DNA of 18,128 nt from JBGOUV01 sp041477815 (GCA_041477815.1 JBGOUV010000095.1:1-18128); one strand, 5' to 3'; shown: positions 6,691-13,793, counted from the first letter of the stretch. The notes: generated from the letters alone by a model not told the origin. Numbers and translations: made by a program.

Positions 6691-7299
6691 ATGAAACGAC
6701 TACTAGGACTACTCGCAGTGGCCACGCTGGCCGTGGCTCAAGTGGGCACGATCGGCACGGGAACCACCATCGCGGTGCGGACCAACGAAACGATCGATGC
6801 CAATAAGAGCGACGGCCGGGTGTTCACCGGCATCGTGGACCAGGACGTGACGGATGCCAACGGCAACCTGGCCATCCCCAGAGGGTCGAACGTGGAGCTG
6901 ATGGTGAAGAAGGCTGCGAATAAGGATCTGACGCTCGATCTGGAATCGGTCACCGTGAGCGGGCAGCGGTATGCGGTAAACGCCGGTGACAGTCGCCTGA
7001 GTGGCGGACAGCGGGACGGTATTGGGAAAAACAAGCGGACCGCGGAGTACTTGGGCGGCGGCGCGGCGCTGGGCGCCATCATCGGCGCGCTGGCCGGCGG
7101 AGGCAAGGGCGCTGCCATCGGCGCGCTGGCAGGGGGTGGAGCCGGAGCCGGCGTCCAGACCCTGACTCGCGGCAAGACCGTTAAAGTTCCCGCCGAGTCC
7201 TTGCTGACGTTCCGTCTGGAGCAACCGCTCCAAATGGGATCGTTGCTGCATAAAGGGCTTACCCGCAACGGGCAGCATTATCACACCCGGCAGCGGTAG
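6691..7299 (+). CDS. Exported glycine-zipper protein
   Basis: The protein has 202 residues from the ATG at 6691, preceded by AAAAGGA and giving a signal peptide (MKRLLGLLAVATLAVAQ). A longer open frame back to 6508 overlaps the preceding gene and has no support. Residues about 20-110 are beta-rich (TTIAVRTNETID..., IPRGSNVELMV, LESVTVSGQRY). They are followed by a long glycine zipper (about 120-157: GGGAALGAIIGALAGGG, then GAAIGALAGGGAGAG), and then VKVPAESLLTFRLEQPL. Similar proteins with this three-part order are common in Acidobacteria as hypothetical proteins. The zipper suggests membrane insertion or oligomerisation, as in glycine-zipper outer-membrane proteins. The job is unknown. It is 22 bases after the EF-hand protein and 29 before the next gene. 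Confidence 0.8.
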   Translation: MKRLLGLLAVATLAVAQVGTIGTGTTIAVRTNETIDANKSDGRVFTGIVDQDVTDANGNLAIPRGSNVELMVKKAANKDLTLDLESVTVSGQRYAVNAGDSRLSGGQRDGIGKNKRTAEYLGGGAALGAIIGALAGGGKGAAIGALAGGGAGAGVQTLTRGKTVKVPAESLLTFRLEQPLQMGSLLHKGLTRNGQHYHTRQR

Positions 7300-7328
7300 G
7301 AAGAATAGATCAAAAGGAGAGTAAGAAC

Positions 7329-7481
7329 ATGTTGTGGACAATTTGCGTGATTCTGTTTGTGCTGTGGGCTCTAGGAATGGTCACTTCTTATACCATGGGT
7401 GGCCTGGTGCACATTTTGTTGGTCCTGGCGCTGGTGATGATCGTCATCAACCTGATTCAGGGACGCCGGTCCATTGTCTAG
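7329..7481 (+). CDS. Small membrane protein, lmo0937-like
   Basis: The protein has 50 residues, starts at the ATG at 7329, and has AAGGAG (7314-7319) nine bases upstream. The sequence MLWTICVILFVLWALGMV, then SYTMGGLVHILLVLALVM, then INLIQGRR is the characteristic pattern of the lmo0937 family: two short membrane helices with a GG turn and a positive tail. The family is widespread and uncharacterised, and often sits beside envelope-stress genes. It is easily missed because of its size. Confidence 0.88.
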   Translation: MLWTICVILFVLWALGMVTSYTMGGLVHILLVLALVMIVINLIQGRRSIV

Positions 7482-7496
7482 CTTGGGAGGAGACAA

Positions 7497-7883
7497 ATGA
7501 AAAAAGCGAATGGGTCCAAGAATGGCCTGGAGAACTACCGAAAACTCCTGCTCACCAAGAGGTCGGAATTGCTTTCGGACTTCCAGAGCAAACTCGACAC
7601 CCTGGTCGGGCCGGGCCCCGCGGCGCCCGAGGACCTGGCGCCGGTGTTCCATGAGCAATTCATCGCGCTCCGCATCAACCGGCTGGATTACCTGCAGCTC
7701 AAGCTGGTCGACGCCGCCCTGGCCCGGATGGATGGCGGGGACTACGGCTCCTGCATGGATTGTGAAGGTCCCATATCCAGCCGGCGCCTGGAGGCGATTC
7801 CCTGGGCCAGCCGCTGCATCGCCTGCCAGGAGCTGGCGGCCTCGGTTCATGATTTCGCACCACTGGAGGAGCGCGCCGCCTGA
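7497..7883 (+). CDS. DksA/TraR-type C4 zinc-finger protein
   Basis: The protein has 128 residues from the ATG at 7497, with GGGAGGAG five bases upstream and 15 bases after the lmo0937-like gene. The N-terminal 75 residues are helical and charged, as in the coiled coil of DksA. The C-terminal part holds the zinc finger C86-M-D-C89 and C107-I-A-C110, and the stretch DYGSCMDCEGPISSRRLEAIPWASRC is typical of the family. DksA-like proteins enter the RNA polymerase secondary channel and modulate transcription during stress. I do not see the acidic DxxDxA tip of true DksA, so the effect on polymerase may differ and I avoid the dksA symbol. Its position among stress-type small genes supports a regulatory role. 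Confidence 0.88.
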   Translation: MKKANGSKNGLENYRKLLLTKRSELLSDFQSKLDTLVGPGPAAPEDLAPVFHEQFIALRINRLDYLQLKLVDAALARMDGGDYGSCMDCEGPISSRRLEAIPWASRCIACQELAASVHDFAPLEERAA

Positions 7884-7899
7884 CAGACCAAGACGTCGC

Positions 7900-7937
7900 A
7901 GAATCAACGACTTACCGTGGTGCAAATTTGCACCACG
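7900..7937 (+). repeat. Dispersed repeat unit, copy 2: AGAATCAACGACTT plus palindrome
   Basis: The 14-mer AGAATCAACGACTT (7900-7913) is followed two bases later by a perfect 22-bp palindrome (7916-7937), arms CGTGGT and ACCACG around core GCAAATTTGC. Compared with copy 1 (935-972), the outer arm bases changed on both sides so that pairing is kept. It lies between the DksA-like and CsbD genes, ending 30 bases before the CsbD start. It may be transcribed as a hairpin that separates expression of the two halves of this operon, or it may act as an operator. Confidence 0.75.
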
Positions 7938-7967
7938 CGAACCATGAAGCTGCTAAAGGAGAAAACA

Positions 7968-8147
7968 ATGAAAGACAGCACGAAGGATCAAGTGCAGGGC
8001 AAGTTGCATGAAGTCAAGGGCACGCTCAAAGAGAAGGCCGGCCGGATCATCAACAGCCCTGGCCTCCAGGTGGAGGGTCAACTCGAAAAGACGGCCGGGA
8101 AAGTGCAACAGAAGGTGGGTCAGATCGCAGAGGTACTGGAGAAGTAG
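7968..8147 (+). CDS. CsbD family stress protein
   Basis: The protein has 59 residues. The ATG at 7968 is preceded by AAAGGAG at six bases; upstream in-frame starts at 7917 and 7944 lack this spacing. The sequence is short, charged and Gly-containing (KDQVQGKLHEVKGTLKEKAG, then VEGQLEKTAGKVQQKVGQ), with the duplicated K-G/E-G pattern of the CsbD family. Members are abundant general-stress proteins (sigma-B regulon in Bacillus) whose molecular role is unresolved. Gaps of 14 and 12 bases to the following genes suggest co-expression. Confidence 0.92.
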   Translation: MKDSTKDQVQGKLHEVKGTLKEKAGRIINSPGLQVEGQLEKTAGKVQQKVGQIAEVLEK

Positions 8148-8161
8148 AAAGGAAGATTGCC

Positions 8162-8317
8162 ATGCTCCTATTGATTATCGTTTTGCTGTTGCTTTTCGGA
8201 GGCGGTGGAGGCTATTACGGCTATGGCCGCTGGGGTTCCCGCGGGGGCGCGGGCGTAGGACTAGGGACGATACTGGTGATTCTCCTCGTAGCCTACATGC
8301 TGGGAATTTTCCACTAA
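8162..8317 (+). CDS. Small Gly-rich hydrophobic protein (DUF3309-like)
   Basis: The protein has 51 residues from the ATG at 8162, with AAAGGAAG six bases upstream. Two hydrophobic segments (residues 1-12 and 34-49) flank a Gly/Tyr/Arg-rich loop (GGGGGYYGYGRWGSRGGAG). Size and layout resemble DUF3309-type small membrane proteins, which are often found next to CsbD and DUF1003 genes. The exact family is uncertain. The coding call rests on the ribosome site, the close spacing (14 bases after CsbD) and the hydrophobic pattern. Confidence 0.7.
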   Translation: MLLLIIVLLLLFGGGGGYYGYGRWGSRGGAGVGLGTILVILLVAYMLGIFH

Positions 8318-8335
8318 GACGAGGCCGGGTTGGCT

Positions 8336-8908
8336 ATGCCACGACGCCAGGACGCAGACAATCCGGCCCTGTCCCAAGTCATTGAACGAAATATCCGCAC
8401 CATTATCCGGCTTCGCTTGAAGGCTGCCCGCGAACGAAGCTTGCAAGACCGCGCCGCCGACGCCATCACCTCCTTTTCGGGCAGCATGGCCTTCGTTTAT
8501 GTGCATATCGTGTGGTTCGGCGCTTGGATTCTTCTCAACACCGGACGCTTCGGCCTGCCTCCTTTCGACCCCTTCCCATACGGACTCCTGACCCTGGTCG
8601 TATCGCTGGAAGCGATTTTCCTGGCGACCCTCGTGCTCATTACCCAGAACCGCCTGGGCGAAGAGGTCGAGCATCGCGCCGACTTGGCCCTGCACATCGG
8701 TTTGCTGGCCGAACATGAGTTGACGCGGGTGCTGCAGATGCTCGACGCCATTCAAGACAAAATGGGCGTCGCGAACCATGAGAACAGCGAGCTGGCGGAC
8801 CTTGAAATGGAAACCCGGCCAGAGGACGTGCTGGCGGAAATCGCGCGCCTGCAAGAGCGTGCGCGCAGCGGGAAAAAGCTCGCTTCCGGAAACCCAGTCC
8901 ACCCGTAG
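8336..8908 (+). CDS. DUF1003 membrane protein
   Basis: The protein has 190 residues from the ATG at 8336; a TTG at 8330 would add two residues and is closer to the weak GAGG at 8321-8324. The charged N-terminus (residues 1-45) leads into two membrane helices (about 48-68, GSMAFVYVHIVWFGAWILLN, and 80-102, YGLLTLVVSLEAIFLATLVLI), then QNRLGEEVEHRADLALHIGLLAEHE and a helical C-terminus. This is the DUF1003 pattern, with the conserved DRAAD before helix 1 and PFDPFPYGLL between helices. Function is unknown. It closes the nine-gene plus-strand run. Confidence 0.9.
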   Translation: MPRRQDADNPALSQVIERNIRTIIRLRLKAARERSLQDRAADAITSFSGSMAFVYVHIVWFGAWILLNTGRFGLPPFDPFPYGLLTLVVSLEAIFLATLVLITQNRLGEEVEHRADLALHIGLLAEHELTRVLQMLDAIQDKMGVANHENSELADLEMETRPEDVLAEIARLQERARSGKKLASGNPVHP

Positions 8909-8964
8909 CGGTCAGCCACCAAGACCAAGTTGACCATATGCGGCCACCTGACCGCACACGGTCG
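8908..8964. repeat. Inverted repeat and copy of the 35-bp site
   Basis: GCGGTCAG (8908-8915, touching the DUF1003 stop codon) is inverted as CTGACCGC at 8948-8955 with 32 bases between. Inside it, 8930-8964 is the relative of the site at 3382-3416 (TTGACC..AT..GGCCAC.TGAC). The inverted repeat might terminate the preceding operon or be a regulatory or mobile-element relic. The rest of the gap to 9157 shows no gene, and I can identify no clear promoter hexamers in it. Confidence 0.45.
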
Positions 8965-9157
8965 GCTCCCAGCCCGATCTCCCGCACTCCGTAGGGGCCA
9001 TCGGCGCGGGCACATATGGATTAAGGTGCATCCGCCGGCTGCTGGACCCTGAAATGCTCTGGTGTAGGGCGTGGCGCCTGCCCGCCGAGATGTGCATCAC
9101 GTCGCGCCCAAAGCGAAGAGCAGGACCACAAATAGCTAGAGCAAGGGAGACAAGGAA

Positions 9158-9916
9158 ATGAATGTATTCAAAACAGTAACGACGGTGTGCTGCACGGCGC
9201 TCCTGAGCGCAATGCTCGCACCCAGCGCAAGGGCGGACGCGTGGGACAGGAAAACCGAGATAACCTTTAGCGGGCCTGTCGAAATCCCAGGCGTCCACCT
9301 CCAGGGGTGGGGCGTGTTGCCCGCCGGCACCTACATATTCAAGATCCTGGACTCGCAGTCCGACCGCCACATCGTCCAGATCTTCAACAAGGAACAAACG
9401 ATCGTCTACGCCACCATCCTGGCCATTCCGAACTATCGCCTCAGGGCCACCGACAAGACCGTGGTCACCTTCCGGGAGAGACCGGCCGGCCAGCCGGAGG
9501 CGCTCCGGGCCTGGTTCTATCCCGGCAGAAATTGGGGCGAGGAATTCGTCTATCCGAAATCGAAGGCCATAGAACTCGCCAAGGCCACCAACACGCCCGT
9601 CCTCTTTACCCCGGTGGAGATTCCTCTCGAAGTCGCCGAGCCGATCAAGTCGGCGGACGAACCGTTGGTAGTGGAGTTGAAGAAGGCGCCCGTGATGGCG
9701 ATCAAACCCACTGGAGAAACGGTGGAGCTCGCCCAGGTGGTCACCCCGCCGCCCGCGGCGGAACTCACTCCAACGGCTGAAGTAGCGACACAGGAGGCAC
9801 CGAAGGCCAAGATGCTTCCCGATACCTCAACGGCGCTGCCGCTGATCGGGCTGCTCGGACTGCTCGCTTTGGGCGGAGCAGCGGCTCTCCGATTTGTAGA
9901 CAAGCGCATTCTGTGA
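9158..9916 (+). CDS. Secreted protein with C-terminal LPDTS sorting-like signal
   Basis: The protein has 252 residues from the ATG at 9158 (GGGAG eight bases upstream). A signal peptide (residues 1-27, ending SARADA) is followed by a beta-rich domain with FSGPVEIPGV, LPAGTYIFKILDS, RHIVQIFNKEQTIVYATILAIP and VTFRERPAG. I know this pattern from uncharacterised acidobacterial secreted proteins. A Pro/Thr/Ala-rich linker (about 190-219) leads to L220-P-D-T-S224, a hydrophobic helix (227-244) and the positive tail RFVDKR. LPxT, helix and positive tail in this order is the layout of a sortase substrate, with Ser in place of the usual Gly. A class-D-like sortase is encoded at 12970. Anchoring is inferred; the mature function is unknown. 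The gene is monocistronic, with a strong hairpin after it. Confidence 0.82.
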   Translation: MNVFKTVTTVCCTALLSAMLAPSARADAWDRKTEITFSGPVEIPGVHLQGWGVLPAGTYIFKILDSQSDRHIVQIFNKEQTIVYATILAIPNYRLRATDKTVVTFRERPAGQPEALRAWFYPGRNWGEEFVYPKSKAIELAKATNTPVLFTPVEIPLEVAEPIKSADEPLVVELKKAPVMAIKPTGETVELAQVVTPPPAAELTPTAEVATQEAPKAKMLPDTSTALPLIGLLGLLALGGAAALRFVDKRIL

Positions 9917-9933
9917 AGGACCAGGTCCCGCCC

Positions 9934-9955
9934 GGCGCGCCGACTTCGGCGCGCC
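9934..9955 (+). terminator. Strong GC-rich hairpin after the LPDTS gene
   Basis: GGCGCGCCGA (9934-9943) pairs with TCGGCGCGCC (9946-9955) across two bases; a practical fold has nine pairs and a four-base loop. CCC at 9931-9933 can extend the stem with GGG at 9957-9959 around a bulged A. It lies 17 bases after the stop codon. There is no T-run, so it is not a classical intrinsic terminator, but such hairpins often end transcripts in GC-rich genomes. Confidence 0.55.
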
Positions 9956-10095
9956 AGGGTGGTTCCCCTGCCTCGTCGGGAGCAGTGTGTTGGGAGGCAT
10001 TCGAGGTGTAGTAAGCAGGGATTGTATTCTCGCCCGGCCGCGAAGCCTGGCGCGCTGGGAGACAGCAGGGACCAACGGGAGCAGAGGGTAGCAGC

Positions 10096-11835
10096 ATGCG
10101 ACAAAGAGTCATCCCCATACTGGCGCCGCCCATCCGGAATGGCCGGCTGAATGGAGCGGGTTGCCACGAGACTAAGGCTCGCGGGATGGCCGTACTCACC
10201 ACGCCCCTGTTAAACAAAGGCACGGCTTTCACGGCGGAAGAAAGAATAGCGTTGGGCCTCACCGGCCTGCTCCCGGCTGCCGTCAGCACCTTGGACGCTC
10301 AAGTCAAGTGTGCTTACGTCCAGTACGAGGGACTGGGGGACGCGCTGAGTAAGAATATCTACCTGACCACCCTGCACGACCGCAACGAAATACTGTTCTA
10401 CCGGCTGTTCTCGGAGCACCTCCGCGAGATGATACCGATTGTCAACGATCTGACCGTCGGCATGGCGATGGAGCAGTACCGCCATGAGTGCCGGCGTCCG
10501 AGGGGGGTGTACCTCTCTATCGACCATCCCGAAGCGATTGAGCCGGCTCTTGAGAACCTCCGCGCCGGTCCTGATGATGTTGACCTGATTCTCGCGACCG
10601 ACGCCGAGCAAGTCCTGGGGAGCGGCGACTGGGGGGTGGGCGGCATTGAGATCTCGATCGGCAAGCTGGCGATCTACACCGCTGCGGGCGGCATCGACCC
10701 GACCCGCGTGGTCCCGGTGATGCTCGATGTCGGCACCAACCGGGAAAGCTTGCTCCAAGATCCCATGTACATCGGGAACCGGCATGCCCGCGTCCGCGGC
10801 GAGCGCTATGACGCTTTCATCGACGCTTACGTCCAGACCGTGACCAGGATGTTCCCGCACGCGCTGCTGGAGTGGGAGGATTTTGGGCCGGGCAACGGAC
10901 GCCGCATTCTCGAGAAATACCGCGACCGGATCTGCACCTTCAGCGACGACATGCAAGGCACCGGCGCCATCGCCCTGGCGGCGGCCATTTCAGCGGTGCG
11001 CGTCTGCGGAGCGCCCCTGCGGAATCAACGTGTGGTCATCTTTGGCGCCGGTACGGCGGGCGTGGGGATCGCCGACCAAATCCGCGATGCGATGGTGCGG
11101 GAGGGCTTGTCCAAAGACTATGCGACCCGGCGCTTCTGGTGCGTGGACCTGCCCGGGCTGCTCACCGACGATATGGGTGACCGGCTGCTCGACCACCAGG
11201 TGACGTATGCCCGCCCCGCCGCCGAGGTGAAGGGATGGAAGCGCGACTGGACCGCGGGCGAAATAGGCCTATCCGAGGTGGTGCGACGGGTGCAGCCGAC
11301 GATGTTAATCGGCGCTTCCACGGTGGCGGGCGCCTTCACCGAAGCTATTGTCAAGCAGATGGCCGCGCATACCCAACGGCCGATGATCTTCCCGCTTTCG
11401 AATCCCGCACGCCGAGCCGAGGCCACTCCAGCCGATCTGATCGCCTGGACCGATGGACGGGCGCTGATCGCGACCGGCAGCCCGTTCGCCCCGGTCACGC
11501 ACAAGGGAATCACCTACGTCATCGGCCAGGTGAACAATGCCAAGCTGTACCCGGGTCTGTGTCTCGGCGCCATCGTGTCCGGGGCTCGCCGGATCAGCGA
11601 CGGCATGTTCGCGGCAGCGGCGAACGCCGTGTCCAGCCTCGTGGCGGTGCGCCAGCCCGGCGCTTCGCTGCTCCCGCACGTCGACAACTTGCGCAGCCTG
11701 TCGGCCATCGTCGCGGTGGCCGTGGCCGAGGCCGCGGCGGCGGAGGGCCTGGCCCGAGTCGAACTGGATGATATCGTCCAGCAAGTGCAGGACGCGATGT
11801 GGCAGCCGGAGTACTGCCGGATCCTGGCAGCCTGA
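10096..11835 (+). CDS. Malic/malolactic-type enzyme, NAD-dependent family
   Basis: The protein has 579 residues. The start at 10096 has GAGGG seven bases upstream; an internal ATG at 10186 would begin just before the family's usual LLNKGTAFT (residue 38 here). The N-terminal malic domain has LNKGTAFTAEERIALGLTGLLP. The metal ligands E261, D262 (WEDFG) and D285 (FSDDMQGTG) and the general base K190 (SIGKLAIYTA) are present, then a Rossmann motif GAGTAGVG from G317, then FPLSNPARRAEATPADL. The family oxidatively decarboxylates malate to pyruvate with NAD, or to lactate in malolactic enzymes. Oddities are N117 in PIVNDLTVG, where E. coli MaeA and malolactic enzyme (as I recall them) have Tyr, and Q172 in TDAEQVLG, where malic enzymes have Arg. 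The GDWGVGG stretch is closer to malolactic enzymes. Cytosolic. Confidence 0.88.
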   Translation: MRQRVIPILAPPIRNGRLNGAGCHETKARGMAVLTTPLLNKGTAFTAEERIALGLTGLLPAAVSTLDAQVKCAYVQYEGLGDALSKNIYLTTLHDRNEILFYRLFSEHLREMIPIVNDLTVGMAMEQYRHECRRPRGVYLSIDHPEAIEPALENLRAGPDDVDLILATDAEQVLGSGDWGVGGIEISIGKLAIYTAAGGIDPTRVVPVMLDVGTNRESLLQDPMYIGNRHARVRGERYDAFIDAYVQTVTRMFPHALLEWEDFGPGNGRRILEKYRDRICTFSDDMQGTGAIALAAAISAVRVCGAPLRNQRVVIFGAGTAGVGIADQIRDAMVREGLSKDYATRRFWCVDLPGLLTDDMGDRLLDHQVTYARPAAEVKGWKRDWTAGEIGLSEVVRRVQPTMLIGASTVAGAFTEAIVKQMAAHTQRPMIFPLSNPARRAEATPADLIAWTDGRALIATGSPFAPVTHKGITYVIGQVNNAKLYPGLCLGAIVSGARRISDGMFAAAANAVSSLVAVRQPGASLLPHVDNLRSLSAIVAVAVAEAAAAEGLARVELDDIVQQVQDAMWQPEYCRILAA

Positions 11836-11854
11836 CATGCGGAGGAGGTAGAAT

Positions 11855-12067
11855 ATGAAAGCTCTGTTTGGGATTGGTCTGGTGGCGCTGATTCTAGGTA
11901 TGGTTTCGCTAGTGGTAGCGGTTCCCAGCAAGGAGCGGGAAGGCTTCCGGGTCGGCGGCCTGTCCATCGGTGTGGAAACCAAGCATGAGGAAAAGGTGTC
12001 GCCGCTGGTGAGTGCGGTGATGATCCTGGGTGGAGCCGGCATGATGATCGCCGGCAAGAGGTCGTGA
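11855..12067 (+). CDS. 70-residue two-helix membrane protein
   Basis: The start at 11855 has GGAGGAGG six bases upstream and lies 19 bases after the malic enzyme stop. Two hydrophobic helices (residues 4-23 and 50-64) flank a polar middle (PSKEREGFRVGGLSIGVETKHEEK). The layout recalls small DUF3185-like membrane proteins, but I cannot assign it firmly. Its stop overlaps the start of the VWA gene by four bases (GTGA), so translation of the two is coupled. Confidence 0.75.
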   Translation: MKALFGIGLVALILGMVSLVVAVPSKEREGFRVGGLSIGVETKHEEKVSPLVSAVMILGGAGMMIAGKRS

Positions 12068-12969
12068 AAGCGCCCTCACTCCCGGTCCTTCTCCTGCTGG
12101 TTCTCGGGGGCTCTGCCGGTCAGGAATCCGGATCTTACCGCATCGCGGTAGACGTTGACATGGTGGTGTTGCCCGCTACGGTGCGCGACCGGCAAGGTCA
12201 CCTGGTCTCCGATCTGCGCGAACAGGATTTTGAGGTTTACGAAGACGGCGTACCGCAACGCCTCCGGCTGTTCCGGCACGAAGATGTTCCCGTCACCGCC
12301 GGGCTGGTGGTCGACCACAGCGGAAGCATGCAGCCGAAGCTTGCCGAGCTGACCGCCGCCGCCCGGACCTTTGTGCAGTCCAGCAACCCCGAGGACCAGA
12401 TGTTCGTCGTCAACTTCAACGAGAAGGTGACGCTGGGTCTGCCCGCTACGGTCCGATTTACCAATAGCTCCGCCGAACTCGAGCGCGCGATCTCGCATGC
12501 GCCCGCCGCCGGCCAGACGGCCCTTTACGACGCCGTGGTCCAAGCCTTCGAGCGATTGCAAGAAGGCAGCCGGGACAAGAAAGTGCTGCTTGTCATCAGC
12601 GACGGCGGCGACAATGCGAGCGCGCACAGCCTGGCCCAGGTCCTGAAGCTGGCGGACCAATCCCGCGTAGCCATCTACACCATTGGTGTGTTCGAGGAAG
12701 ATGATCCGGACGCGAACCCGAGGGTGCTCCGCCACCTGGCGCAGGCGACGGGCGGCGAAGCCTTCTTCCCCCACGAGCTCAGCGAGGTAGTGACCATTTG
12801 CGAACGCATCGCCCGGGACATTCGCAATCAATACACTATCGGATATATTTCCACCAACGCGACGCGGGACGGCGCTCGCCGGACCATTCGGGTAGTCGCC
12901 CGGGCGGCGGGCCATAGTAAGCTGTCGGTGCGCACTCGCGCCTCGTACATCGCGGGCGGCGGGGGCTAA
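12064..12969 (+). CDS. Secreted VWA-domain protein, VWFA-related acidobacterial type
   Basis: The protein has 301 residues from a GTG at 12064 that overlaps the previous stop. The next ATG (12158) would remove the signal peptide (residues 1-20, LPVLLLLVLGGSAG). A short beta region (VDVDMVVLPATVRDRQGHLVSDLREQDFEVYEDG) is typical of the VWFA-related Acidobacterial domain (TIGR03436). The von Willebrand A domain carries the MIDAS residues D84, S86, S88 (DHSGSM), the threonine in GQTALYDAV and the aspartate in LLVISDGGDN. Metal-dependent protein or glycan binding is expected. There is no C-terminal anchor motif. The sortase gene abuts it (TAAATG), a pairing that recalls the VWA protein plus sortase pairs of Gram-negative bacteria, although those VWA proteins carry the sorting signal themselves. 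Confidence 0.88.
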   Translation: MKAPSLPVLLLLVLGGSAGQESGSYRIAVDVDMVVLPATVRDRQGHLVSDLREQDFEVYEDGVPQRLRLFRHEDVPVTAGLVVDHSGSMQPKLAELTAAARTFVQSSNPEDQMFVVNFNEKVTLGLPATVRFTNSSAELERAISHAPAAGQTALYDAVVQAFERLQEGSRDKKVLLVISDGGDNASAHSLAQVLKLADQSRVAIYTIGVFEEDDPDANPRVLRHLAQATGGEAFFPHELSEVVTICERIARDIRNQYTIGYISTNATRDGARRTIRVVARAAGHSKLSVRTRASYIAGGGG

Positions 12970-13581
12970 ATGCGAATTGTGGTTGCGAAGGAACCGCTGC
13001 GGCGTATTCTGCGGTGGGCACAGCGTGTGTTGCTGGCCGGCGCGGTTTCGCTCCTGGGCTATTACGGGTTCGTTCTGGGGGACGCCTGGATTTTCCAGAG
13101 ACGGGAGAGCCGCAACCTCGAACGCCGGCTGCGGGACGAGCGCGCGGCGACCCCCACTGCGCCGCAAGCCCCGCCGGCGGCCGTGACGGACGGTCTGATC
13201 GGCCGCATGGAAATCCCGCGTCTCGACCTCTCCGTAGTCGTCGCCGAAGGAGTGGACAAGATCACTCTCCGGCGCGCGGTCGGCCATATTCCCGGGACGG
13301 GACTGCCGGGACAGCCCGGCAACATGGGTATCGCCGGGCACCGTGACACCTTCTTCCGGCCGTTGCGAAATATCCGCCGCGACGACATCATCACGCTTAC
13401 CACCTTGCGGGGCGAGTATCGCTACCGCGTCGTATCCACCAGAGTGGTGAGTCCGGATACCGTCAGTGTGTTGGATCCCAGCGGCGAGGAGATCCTGACT
13501 CTGGTCACTTGTTATCCGTTCTACTTCGTCGGTTCCGCCCCCGACAGGTTTATCGTGCGGGCCGAAAGGGTCGCCGGATGA
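12970..13581 (+). CDS. Sortase, class-D-like transpeptidase
   Basis: The protein has 203 residues and starts at the ATG directly after the VWA stop. The N-terminal membrane anchor (about 15-38, AQRVLLAGAVSLLGYYGFVLG) is followed by an Arg/Glu-rich and Pro/Ala linker. The sortase barrel begins at GRMEIPRLDLSVVV (78-91) and contains the catalytic triad H124 (AGHRDTFF), C181 (TCYPF) and R193 (DRFIVRAE). GHIPGTGLPGQPGNMGIAGHRD is characteristic of sortases of class D and relatives. It should cut LPxT-type signals between T and the next residue and join the protein to an amine acceptor. In a diderm the acceptor is unknown. The likely substrate here is the LPDTS protein at 9158. This is the last gene of the malic enzyme-membrane protein-VWA run. 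Confidence 0.9.
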   Translation: MRIVVAKEPLRRILRWAQRVLLAGAVSLLGYYGFVLGDAWIFQRRESRNLERRLRDERAATPTAPQAPPAAVTDGLIGRMEIPRLDLSVVVAEGVDKITLRRAVGHIPGTGLPGQPGNMGIAGHRDTFFRPLRNIRRDDIITLTTLRGEYRYRVVSTRVVSPDTVSVLDPSGEEILTLVTCYPFYFVGSAPDRFIVRAERVAG

Positions 13582-13793
13582 ACCGGGTTCGGCCAGGCTG
13601 CTGGCTGCTATACTGAGGTGGTGGGCCTCTGATCGCATTCTGCCTCCTTCTGGCCCGCTCAGACCTAAGGAGATCCCTTGCAAGACATCTCATAGCCGCC
13701 CGCCAGGGTTTGCATCCGTGCACGCCCTAGGGAATCGGGGGAGCCGCGAAATCCGTTGGTTGCGATGCGGCATTGCGGAAAGAGGCAATCGAA
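13582..13793 (+). promoter_or_regulatory. Leader region before the glucan synthase gene
   Basis: These 212 non-coding bases hold TATACT (13609-13614), a good -10 hexamer but without a convincing -35. They also hold a strong TAAGGAG (13666-13672) followed five bases later by a five-codon frame (TTG at 13678 to TAG), and a small imperfect stem-loop (AGGG at 13705 with CCCT at 13725, TGCA with TGCA inside). A leader peptide or structured 5' leader is possible but speculative. Confidence 0.35.

Noticed and set aside
12064..12969. VWA protein as the sortase substrate
   Set aside because: Its C-terminus (VRTRASYIAGGGG) has neither an LPxT motif nor a membrane helix. The internal LPAT occurs near the N-terminus without the rest of a sorting signal.
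12076..13683. 535-codon open frame on the minus strand opposite the VWA and sortase genes
   Set aside because: It is the antisense shadow of two well-supported genes with intact motifs. It has no ribosome site or recognisable domain and reads as low-complexity GC-rich translation.
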